This document shows positions 35,980 through 45,505 of a stretch of DNA of 64,000 nt, piece by piece. A program made the translations under genes and the position numbers. The notes below the pieces were generated by a model that saw only the letters and a list, made by a program, of their open reading frames with translations, searched no databases and was not told the DNA's origin. Positions within the stretch are counted from its first letter, which is position 1, and the number at the start of each line of letters is the position of its first letter. The stretch comes from Prinia subflava (lineage: Eukaryota > Chordata > Aves > Passeriformes > Cisticolidae), in NCBI RefSeq assembly GCF_021018805.1, contig NC_086254.1, positions 23,053,300 through 23,117,299 of the forward strand, written 5' to 3'.

Positions 35980-36915
35980 AATAACGTTGGTGTGCTTTGT
36001 ATAAGTAAGGATGCCATACGTGTTTTAATTGGGCTTAATAAGTAACACATTTTATACCTCTCCATCTACCAAGCACTGCAGTTAGATTAAAAGGAGGGAA
36101 AAAAGTAAATTCGAGAAATTCAAAATTACATAAGTTGACTAACTTCATTAATTCTGCACTTCAGTGTAAATAATTCACAAAGCTGGACGATAATTGATAA
36201 ATAGCTGAAACTGAATGAGAAAATTTAAATTGAAAATGAAGGATAGCTAAGAGATGGCTGTGAGCTTTCTTTTCAAGGTACTTGATTTTTATTATTTTTT
36301 TAATGCCATATACTACTGGTTGTATAGAAGTAAACTTCCTTACGTGTGAGGCTGACCGTCTCATGGACTGTGGTTTCATGTTCCTCTGAAGTGCTGCTTA
36401 CGTGTGATGGAGCTGCTGCAGCCCCTCGCTCCTATCCTGGCTGCTGCTCTGCTGGCAGAGCTGTGCATGGCTCCGAGCAGGGGAGAACTGGAGAAAGCAG
36501 AGGTGGGCTGGGGGGAGATGGGGAGGCTGGTCTGGTCCTGGCTGGCACAGGGACACCAGGGCTCTGTGGGCAGCACCTGCACTGGGGCTTTGGAGGTCAC
36601 TGTTCCTTTGGGAGTGAATGTGCAACCACAGGCTCGTTAGTCAGGCACCATTACTGGTTTTAATGGCCAGGCAAGCTTACTTTTAATGACTCTGATTTTG
36701 AAATTCAAATGTGAAAGTCTTAACACTAATGCATCAGACCTGTTCTCATTCTAGTTTGCAATATTTAAGAATATCATTGGATTTAGTTACTAATCCCAGT
36801 AAGTTACAAACAAATCAAATGTAAACTTAATGCTATGGAAATAGCATAGCATAATCTCTGTTAAAATTGCAGTCCTAGTAGAAGCTGTAAAGATTTCTAC
36901 TAGAACAGGTTTGTT

Positions 36916-36947
36916 GGAATGATTCTGGATTATATAAAAGTGACTTT
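36916..36947 (+). other. Single copy of the core later amplified in the 95-bp array
   Basis: A 32-nt stretch, GGAATGATTCTGGATTATAT plus AAAAGTGACTTT, is identical to the start of the 95-bp units at 38.4-39.2 kb. Here it occurs once in ordinary AT-rich UTR sequence. Confidence 0.9.
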
Positions 36948-38345
36948 CTTCAAACCTGAACAAGTTAGAACAGTCAAAGTTAAATCCCTGGATTAAAAAC
37001 AGTTTTAAATCAGAATGAGGCTTTACTACACCTTGTTTGAGCCATGTGATATGAAGTTATTCATTGTTGGGCACTGCTCTGTAAATGCAGGTCATTTGTG
37101 CCCCTGGCTGGGTGTTGTGGATATCCCAGTGTTGCTCTGTGTGAAAACGCTGCTGAAAGTCCTGATGCTGCAAGGGCAGAGGTGTGTGTGTAACCACTGC
37201 ACCCACTGGGACAGCTGCAGAGGAGGCTTCTGGCATTGTTTTTGTCCTTCCCCTTTTTGTATCTCCTGCTTTACCCCTTTGGCCCTTGGTTCCCAGCCTG
37301 ACCCCTTTGGGAACAGAAGAAGAGCTGGGGACTAACAGGACTGGGGAGAGGGATCTCTGCAGGGATCCCGTGGCCTGTGTCAGCCTGTCGGGAGGAGCAG
37401 GGTGCTACCAGTTGTGTCCTGTGTCCTGAGCTCCCCAGAACAGCAGCCAGGTGCTTGGGAGCCTGTTCCACCCTCTGGGAAGATGTGATGAGTGGGAAGG
37501 GAGACTGACCCCTTTCTTTTTTTCTCCTCAGTCTAGTTGAGGAAAATCTACCTCTGGTAACTTCACTAACAGGAGACCAACTGTAATTTAATGATAGAGC
37601 ATCTGTAATAGTCGTTGCAGACTGTGAGAGGCTGAACCTGTGTTTGTTTCAGGTTTTTGTGATGATGCAAACACTGCTGCAGAAACAAATCCCTGCTGTT
37701 TGATGTTACAAAGTGCACATTTGAAATTAGTATCTGATGAGCAGTCACTTTCTCAAACCTCCAATGCCGTTGCAGTCCAAGATGCCAAGAGAGGCATTCA
37801 TCCCCCTTAGGATTTATGGAGAATAGGCACAGCAGGCAGTGGCACTCTGCAAATACAGGTGAGGGGCTTTTTTGTCACACTTATTTATGGTTTCTTAGTG
37901 TGTGTGTGTGGAGAGCCCTGGAATCTTTTACAAGAACAAGAGCTTTCAAGTGTTTCACTTGTTTTGCTAATAATTATTAAAAATGAAGTAACTGCATCCA
38001 CTTAGTATGAAATGAGAGAAAGAAATGTTCATTCTGCTACAGGGAGACTTTACCTGTACATGTTTTCTCTCAGCGCTGCTCTACACTTCCTTTCTTTACA
38101 GAAGATTGTTTACTTTGAAAATATCTTTTTTATTTTCCTTTGTCAAAAGACTTTCCTTCCTGTATGAAATCACCAGTGGAGGGTGAGACTCATTTTTCTG
38201 CTAGTTTGCACTTCTGTGCCTTTGGTTTACTTGAATGTATTGTGAATAGTCAAAGGAGTAAAGGCACTTGGGAAGAGAAGAGAGGTCCACAGGTACAGAG
38301 AATGAACTGGTAGTGCACTCACTGCAGGTGTAACATTTCCATTCC

Positions 38346-39280
38346 GTGCAGATCCGCTCTGGGGCAGTGTGGTCTGTGAGGATGGGAGGGCTGGCCTGGC
38401 CAGGAGGAATGATTCTGGATTGTATAAAAGTGACTTTTCTGTGCAGATCCTCTCTGGGCTGGTGTGGTCTGTGAGGATGGGAGGGCTGGCCTGGCCAGGA
38501 GGAATGATTCTGGATTGTATAAAAGTGACTTTTCTGTGCAGATCCTCTCTGGGCTGGTGTGGTCTGTGAGGATGGGAGGGCTGGGCCTGGCCAGGAGGAA
38601 TGATTCTGGATTATATAAAAGTGACTTTTCTGTGCAGATCCTCTCTGGGCTGGTGTGGTCTGTGAGGATGGGAGGGCTGGCCTGGCCAGGAGGAATGATT
38701 CTGGATTATATAAAAGTGACTTTTCTGTGCAGATCCTCTCTGGGCTGGTGTGGTCTGTGAGGATGGGAGGGCTGGCCTGGCCAGGAGGAATGATTCTGGA
38801 TTATATAAAAGTGACTTTTCTGTGCAGATCTGCTCTGGGCTGGTGTGGGCTGTGAGGATGGGAGGGATGGCCTGGCCAGGAGGAATGATTCTGGATTGTA
38901 TAAAAGTGACTTTTCTGTGCAGATCTGCTCTGGGCTGGTGTGGGCTGTGAGGATGGGAGGGATGGCCTGGCCAGGAGGAATGATTCTGGATTGTATAAAA
39001 GTGACTTTCCGTGCAGATCTGCTCTGGGGTGGTGTGCTCCGTGAGGATGGGAGGGCTGGGGCTGACCAGGAGGAATGATTCTGGATTATATAAAAGTGAC
39101 TTTTCTGTGCAGATCCTCTCTGGGCTGGTGTGCTCCGTGAGGATGGGAGGGCTGGGAGGGCTGGGGCTGACCAGGAGCAATGATTCTGGATTATATAGAA
39201 GTGACTTTTCTGTGCAGATCTGCTCTGGGCTGGTGTGCTCCGTGAGGATGGGGTGCCTGGGAGGGCTGGGGCTGGCCGGG
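38346..39280. repeat. 95-bp minisatellite in the PARD6B 3' UTR, about 9.8 copies
   Basis: Each 95-bp unit holds GGAATGATTCTGGATTATAT, AAAAGTGACTTTTCTGTGCA, GATCCTCTCTGGGCTGGTGT, GGTCTGTGAGGATGGGAGGG and CTGGCCTGGCCAGGA. Early copies are nearly identical. From about 38828 a subfamily with GATCTGCTCTGGG and TGGGCTGTGAGG appears, and from 39003 a TGCTCCGTGAGG subfamily, so the array drifts left to right. Every copy carries a TATATAAAAG or TGTATAAAAG box and an acceptor-like TTTTCTGTGCAG followed 24 nt later by donor-like GTGAGG. Confidence 0.95.
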
Positions 39281-40552
39281 AGCCCCGGCAGTCCCAGCCT
39301 GAGGCTGCTGTGCTGCCAGGCACGGCCCTGGGCAGGTTGATTAATATTGATGCCAGTATTATGGACTTGGAGAAATGTAACTGGGGTCCTACTCTGAACT
39401 GCATGAGACTTCATCTCCTGGGACCTTTCCTGCAAACTGACTAATCTAAACACGGGATAATGTTCTTTTTGATGTCGACTGTGTTCTGTTCCACAGAAAT
39501 TTCATGGCATGTAGTAAAACCAAGCATTTGGGACTTGATAAGAACTTTAAAGAATAAATCTAAAAAATGTGTATCTACAGTTAAAACGACAGACTGCACA
39601 GCATGTAATTGCTTAATGCTGCAGTTACCATAAAGTTTCTAAAGTTCTTCCATATCTTACTAATACGTACACTGTTAATTACAAAAGATTTTTAATTTGC
39701 TACTTCAGGATGATCAATGGTTGATTATGAGTGGCTAAATTTAATTTTATATATAAATGATACTGGGGTTCAGTATAAGGTTTTTTAAAATATGCTGATA
39801 TTGTTAGCCTTTCATTCACTACCTCCTAAATTTTTAACATCTCTACTGTTTTCTCCCTGGAAGACGATACTTAAAGGCTTGACTGTTTTATATAGATTTT
39901 ACCTATAGCTAAAAAAAGGAGAAAAAAATCCAGAAGTGATGGTGAGGATGCTGCGCATGATTGACAATATTACGCTGCTATTGATGTAATCTGTGTATCA
40001 AGTATCCTGTGTGTGTAAATTGTATTTTCAATCCAGATTTTATAAATTAATTTATGAACTACCCAAATTATTTGAGAATGGAATGAAAAACTAAAATTCC
40101 TTTGACTAGTGTTATATGTTGTATACATGCACGGAGGGGGACAAGTGATTCCTCCCTGGTGACCGGGAGATCTAAGTGCACCTTAATAGGAAGAAGAACA
40201 AATTCTTAATAGAATTAAGATGCATTTACTTTAAAGTTCTGCTATGGTACTGGAGAAGTCAAGCCTAACTGTGAATCATGGTTTTTTCCACACCTGAATT
40301 AAATTTAGGACAATGTTCTCACAAGCTGTCTTTAACATGTGTATTTTTGTGAATATTATGTATTTTCTAATTAAATTTTACTTGCAATGTGATTTTTACA
40401 TGAATGAACTTGTTTAAAATGTCAAATATCAGTATTTTTCTTACAACTTTAATGTATAATGTACATTGGTATCTCACCGAATGAAGATTGATTTTACAAA
40501 AATCAAGCTAGATGTAGTTGTATATTAGTCTTATATTTTTACAGACCAAAAT

Positions 40553-40574
40553 AATAAATGGATATAGAAATAAA
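40553..40574 (+). terminator. PARD6B: PARD6B polyadenylation signals (paired AATAAA)
   Basis: AATAAA occurs at 40553-40558 and again at 40569-40574. A T-rich element follows (TGTTTTTTCTCAATTTCTCT at 40576-40595). After this point the composition changes to GC-richer sequence, which supports a transcript end near 40590. Confidence 0.6.
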
Positions 40575-40595
40575 ATGTTTTTTCTCAATTTCTCT

Positions 40596-42787
40596 GTCAG
40601 ATAAATCGAACTGAGGAAGAATGTATCCTTTTTTTAAGTGTGACACCAGCTGGGCTTGGTTGTTGTCTCCTGGCCAGCGGAGCAGGCTGTGCTCAGCCCT
40701 TTGCTGTGGTTTTGTTTCTGCTGCTTTGGGGCTGAGCCCTCCCGTGTGTCTGTGGGCCGGTCTGTGTGTGCTCGGTGCTCTCCATCCCTCACACAGAGCC
40801 TCGGGAGGGGACAGCCAGGCTGGGGACAGCAGTGGCTCAGGACACAGCCAGAGAGCCCGGGCTGCTGCCCCAGCACTGGAGCAGGAGTGCCTCGGAGCTG
40901 GGGCAGTTCTGTCCCTGCACAGGACACGGGGAAGGAGTGCTGGGATCACAGTGGCATTCCTGGGGTGCTGTGAGCTCCCTCAGTGCCCCCTGCCTCGGGC
41001 AGGGCGTGGGGTCACCCCGGAGGCAGCAGGAGCAGGGACAGAACTGTCCTGGAGAGCGCCTCTGTGAGGATGGAGTGAGCCTGACAGGGCTAGCTCTGCA
41101 GAGGAGGCACAGCTCGGGGCTGGCCTGGGACACTGCCGGGAATGCGGCTCGAGTGCACTCACACAGGTCAGCAATGCTGCTTTGCAGAGCACTCATACCT
41201 GCAGCAGTTCCCTTAACACGGAGAAACTCACTCTGAGGAAGAGACTAACTTCGTACTGCTGCCTCCTTGAGGAAGGAATGCAGCCATTAACTGCATCCGT
41301 CCTTCAAACCCTGCAGCATCTGACTTTTCTCAAGGTGATGAGCTCAGTTCATAAGGCATTAGGACTTGGGTTATTTTATGAAACTGAAAATTCATGTATG
41401 CTTACAGATACAGGATTTTCATAAGAAATCAAGTGAAAATCCTACTCTCCCTAGTATACCAACAGGAGGAAAAGATTTAGACTAGTGCTAAATACCCCTT
41501 TGAAGTTTTTTTGCTTTCTTCAAATTATCTGTGGCATTCTAGTTACAGACTTTCCAGAAGTCTTCTGAGCACGTTCCTTGCAAAAGTGTCACACTCAGAT
41601 CCTGGGATGTGGTTGCATGTGGTAATGCTAGAGAGGAAAAATCAGCTTGAAGGTAGCTTCATAAGTGCTCACAGGAGGGAAGATGTGTTGGATGGTAACA
41701 GTATTCTTGGATGCTGTAGAAGTATGCAATAAATGGCACAGCTGGTCCTTGGGGAGGCGAGACTGCAGCCAAGATGTAGGAATTCAGATTCTTGTGCAGC
41801 TCTGACAGATCATTTGTGTACTTTTCCTCTCACACGGGAGATAAATTTGTCTCTGGAGACTTAATGTTGTGTGTTTGATTTAAAAGTGCTTTAGAGCCAT
41901 GAAGCACAAAGCGATTAAAGAAGTGCTGTGCTATTAAACCAGCACTTCTTATACCGAGTCCAGAAGTGTTGCTAATAAGATATAATTTCCTGTCTTTCCA
42001 ATTAACATTCCTTTCTATTGAACTACTCCTTTATTACCTGATAGCTAAGGAAATACCTCGCATTTCATCAGTGAGAGACTTGTTTCAGGCCCTGTGGTAT
42101 GTTTAGGTGGTGTGTAAGGGTGTATTTATTTATTGTCCCCACATCAGAACAGGGTTCATGTCCTGTGTGGTGCAGTGACTCCTCCAGAGCGCTCTCCTGA
42201 GCACCTGGCAATGGCCCGGTACTGATCAGGGGTTTTTGTAATCGCAAATGGAATGGCAGTGCTCAGAGCTGAGGAACAGAGAGCAGTAATTCTGAAATTT
42301 AAAAACCTAAAAGCTTAAATCTTGTAAAAACCTTGTTCCTAAGTCTGCCATTCTTACTCTTTTCTATCCTGTGCAGCAAAATGAGAAAAGTAGATATATT
42401 TCTGCAAATTCATGAGTTTATAAGTGAGCTAGAACTTAAAGCAAAAAACTACTTGCAGAAGAGCATTTGGGTTTTATTAAACATGGAAATGCTATTAATT
42501 GTCTTTCAAATGTGCTTCAGGTGGTTAACAACTGGATCTCTATAGTGTAGAAAGGAATGCAGAAAGAAAGGGAGAAGGCGGTAAGGACAAGACCTGGCTG
42601 TGATCTAGGCACGTCTCTAACCTCAAATCCTTTCAATACCCACAAGCGGGGACAGAGAACTTCCGAGCGCCTCAGCGCTGCATTTTCTTCTGCCCTTTAA
42701 CTTCCCGGGGACTGAACCCAGAGCCGAGCCCGCCCCGCACCGCCGGGAGCCGCGCTCGGCGCGCTGAGCTCGGCGGGGCCCGGAGCA
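40596..42787. other. Intergenic stretch downstream of PARD6B
   Basis: No exon recognised. 40650-41180 is GC-richer with several overlapping short frames, none gene-like. 41200-42600 is AT-rich. Confidence 0.5.
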
Positions 42788-43320
42788 CCCCGGGAGCGCT
42801 CGGGATGCACCGGGAGCGCTCTGGCACAGTCGGAGCAGCCACCGCCCAGAGCGCACCGGGAGCGCTGGGGACGCACCGGGAGCGCTCGGGATGCACCGGG
42901 AGCGCTGGGGACGCACCGGGAGCGCTCGGGATGCACCGGGAGCTCTCGGGACGCAGCGGGAGCTCTCGGGATGCACTGGGAGCGCTCGGGATGCACCGGG
43001 AGCGCTCTGGCACAGTCGGAGCAGCCACCGCCCGGAGCGCACCGGGAGTGCTCGGGATGCACCGGGAGCGCTCGGGATGCACCGGGAGCGCTGGGGACGC
43101 ACCGGGAGCGCTCGGGATGCCGCGGCCGGAGCAGCCCCGGCCCGGGAGGAGGTGGGTGCGGAGGCCGGGGCGCGGAGCGGGGGCTGCCTCCCGAGCCGCT
43201 CCTTCGGGGGCACTGCCGGGGGGGCTGCAGGCGCGGCCGGGGTCCCGCGGGGCGGTACCGAGGGGCTGCAGCCCCCGCCGCCCGGCCGGGTCCCGCCGCA
43301 GCCGCGGAGGCTCCTGTGAG
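42640..43320. promoter_or_regulatory. Unassigned CpG island
   Basis: About 0.7 kb of CpG-dense DNA, half of it a 20-bp array. The right part (43120-43315) is non-repetitive and ends at a good donor-like sequence, GGCTCCT/GTGAGTGT at 43316. This is what a first exon on the + strand would look like. By mammalian gene order BCAS4 would be the next gene on this strand, but the frames here show no clear similarity to it, so no gene is called. Confidence 0.5.
42788..43120. repeat. 20-bp CpG-rich minisatellite
   Basis: About 13-14 copies of ACCGGGAGCGCTCGGGATGC, with variants GCTGGGGACGC and GAGCTCTCGGGA. A 36-bp non-unit block (CTGGCACAGTCGGAGCAGCC plus ACCGCCC-type sequence) appears twice, 186 bp apart, so a larger segment was duplicated. 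Frames open on both strands are repeat products. Confidence 0.93.
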
Positions 43321-44640
43321 TGTTCTGTTCCCTTCGTGACCTGCAGGAAGCTGGTATCCCACCTGAGCCTGGTGGTGATGTCGGTAATGTTCTCTTGAAG
43401 CAGTTTATTTAAAATTTTCTCTTGTCACAAGAAAAGATGCTCCTAAACCAACCTTTTAAACAGCTTCCCCTCACTCCTTTCCTTCATTTTGACAGTAAAA
43501 TGTTGATTTGATTTATTTCTGTCTCCAAGAAAAAAAAAAAAAAAAAAAAAGGAGGGAAACTTGTTCAGTTTCATTATTCAGAGAATTTTTTCCCACACCT
43601 CTTCCTTTACATCATCTTTTCATATGTGGTTGTAAATGATATGCAATAAGTCAGACCACTTATACATATCCACATCTTGGGATCTTTGTTTTGGTTTTGT
43701 GTTCAGCGTTTTCAAGGTGATGACACAATGCCTGGTCCAGGATACCCACATCATTTTCATGTGGTTAAACCACTGACAGTGTTTGTTTTACCTCTGTCAT
43801 CTACACATCTGCAGTGGGCAAGACACAAATCTCATTAATGCTGTTTACATTTACAAAAAATGAATAATGAATTTGCAAGCTTAAGATGATGTTGCAAAGT
43901 GAACTACTTAGTAGGGAACAAGTTTTATTCAAGTATTAGCTCATGTCAGCTGGAGTCTGTTGGTTTAGTCAAGTACCACTTGTCCTGGTGTTAAAATAAG
44001 AAATAGAGAGGACACAAACAACTTTCTGGTACAGTGCTGTACAGCAGGTGAGTGCCTGTTAGTTCTGATGAGAAATACAGAAATAATTTGTGTTCTTTGC
44101 TCCTTGGAAGTCATTCTGTTTCCTTCAGACCTCTTCAGCTGAAATTAAACACCTGTTTTACTGCTGACCTCTCTTGATCCTTGCACATCTCGGTACCTGC
44201 TCCAAGCAGCTGTGTAATTTGTGTGTTTTACTGCTTGAGAATCGATCGCAGCTTTTGTGTCTGCATCTTCTTGAGTGTCTCTTTGGGTGGGCCTGGTCCT
44301 GCACATAGAAACGGGGATGGGGCTTTCGGTTCCTTTTCACAGAGAGTTGCCTTAGTTGAGTTTTTTACATTTTCAATTAGGAATAGCACTTTCCTCTAGT
44401 GCATGGCTTCTAACTTCCATTCCGATGTTTAATTTTGTGGAGCAGTGGTAGCACGTGAAGCTCCGCTCCTGATGAGCTTGGTATGGCCCAGCTGAAGGCT
44501 TTGCCCAGCGGGAGCTCTGGCGCCTCTGCTGCAGGACACCGTTGTGCTGGTGTGAGCGCCCCTGGCCGCAGCTGGGGCAGACACAAGTCTGTGTGTGTCT
44601 TCCAGACACAGACTTCCACACTGTGGATGTGCCCCCGCCC
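43321..44640. other. Intergenic stretch with a poly-A tract
   Basis: AT-rich DNA with a 21-nt A run at 43530-43550, possibly the tail of an old retroposon whose body I cannot recognise. No exon supported. Confidence 0.5.
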
Positions 44641-44674
44641 TTGGGCTCGTTTTGTCCCCGCACGCCCTGAGTTT

Positions 44675-44960
44675 GCCGGGGCGGGCTGTGCCTGTGTCCG
44701 GGGCGGGCTGTGCCCCGGGCGGGCTGTGCCGGGGCGGGCTGTGCCGGGGCGGGCTGTGCCGGGGCGGGCTGTGCGCCGGGCTGCGGGCTGTGCCCGGGGC
44801 CCCGGGGCGGGCTGTGCCTGTGCCCGGGGCGGGCTGTGCCCCGGGGCGGGCTGTGCCCGGAGCCGGCTGTGCCCGGAGCCGGCTGTGCCCGGAGCCGGCT
44901 GTGCCCGGAGCCGGCTGTGCCCGGAGCCGGCTGTGCCCGGAGCCGGCTGTGCCCGGGGCC
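44675..44960. repeat. 15-16-bp G-rich minisatellite
   Basis: Left part: copies of GCCGGGGCGGGCTGTG and close variants. Right part (about 44850-44950): seven nearly identical copies of the 16-mer CCCGGAGCCGGCTGTG. The left half has four or more GGGG/GGG runs per 40 bp and is a strong G-quadruplex candidate on the + strand. Confidence 0.93.
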
Positions 44961-44965
44961 CTCAG

Positions 44966-44980
44966 GCCGCCATCTTGGCC
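44966..44980 (-). promoter_or_regulatory. YY1-type element
   Basis: GCCGCCATCTTGGCC contains the full YY1 consensus; the minus strand reads CAAGATGGCGGC. In CpG-island promoters this site commonly lies just downstream of the transcription start. Confidence 0.6.
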
Positions 44981-45004
44981 GCGGGCGGCGCTGCGGGGCC
45001 GCCG

Positions 45005-45019
45005 CCGCCAGGTGGCGCC
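45005..45019 (+). promoter_or_regulatory. CTCF-like motif
   Basis: CCGCCAGGTGGCGCC closely matches the CTCF core in forward orientation. Occupancy is inferred only from the motif. Confidence 0.5.
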
Positions 45020-45085
45020 GGGGCGCGCGCGGGGCCGCCTGAGGGGCGAGGCGGGAACGGGCGGAGGAGCTGAGGGAGGCGACAG

Positions 45086-45505
45086 GGCCCGAAATAAACA
45101 CCTACAGACACTGCAAATACCGCTAAAAATACCACTATAAATACCCCTGTCCACCCCTGAAAACACCCCTGCAAACACCTCTGCAAATACCCCTATAAAT
45201 ACCCCTGTCCACCCCGATACAGCCCTATAAAGAGCTACAGACCCTGACACAGACCTATACACCCCTACAGACCCCAACACAACCCCATCAGACCCCTACA
45301 AATGCACCCTTATACACCTGCTATGTACACCCCTACAAATACCCCTACACACCCCTACAAATACCCCTACACACCCCTACAAATACCCCTACACACCCCT
45401 AAAAATACCCCTATACACCCTTTCAGACCCCTACACACCCCTACAAATACCCCTAACACACCCCTACAAATACCCCTATACACCCCTGCACACTCCTACA
45501 GATGC
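45086..45505. repeat. C-rich 11/22-bp array (ACCCCTACAAAT)
   Basis: Imperfect copies of ACACACCCCTACAAATACCC (period about 22 bp, half-unit 11 bp). They are more degenerate at the left (ATAAATACCCCTGTCC) and more regular from 45330 to 45480. The strand is almost pure C, A and T, so the opposite strand is G/T/A-rich and resembles degenerate telomere-like sequence without being TTAGGG. Confidence 0.88.

Larger units (their letters stand above)
35980..40590 (+). other. PARD6B: PARD6B 3' UTR (predicted)
   Basis: Non-coding, mainly AT-rich sequence runs from the TGA to paired poly-A signals at 40.55 kb, about 4.6 kb. The segment 39440-40560 is very AT-rich with TATTTA, TGTAAAT and TTTTGTGAAT motifs typical of regulated long UTRs. 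An earlier AATAAA at 39553-39558 could give a shorter form. A 0.9-kb GC-rich array interrupts it at 38.35-39.28 kb. The extent is inferred from signal positions, not transcripts. Confidence 0.6.
44640..45075. promoter_or_regulatory. Unassigned CpG island with YY1- and CTCF-like sites
   Basis: A CpG-dense block whose left two-thirds is a G-rich array. The right end (44960-45075) is unique sequence with a YY1-type and a CTCF-type site 25 bp apart and further GC boxes. This is typical of a housekeeping promoter or insulator. The YY1 core lies on the minus strand, but the ATG inside it is followed by a stop two codons later, so no protein start is proposed. Confidence 0.55.

Noticed and set aside
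38346..39280. CRISPR-like or other spaced repeat array
   Set aside because: The units are directly adjacent with no unique spacers, in a vertebrate locus. These are minisatellites.
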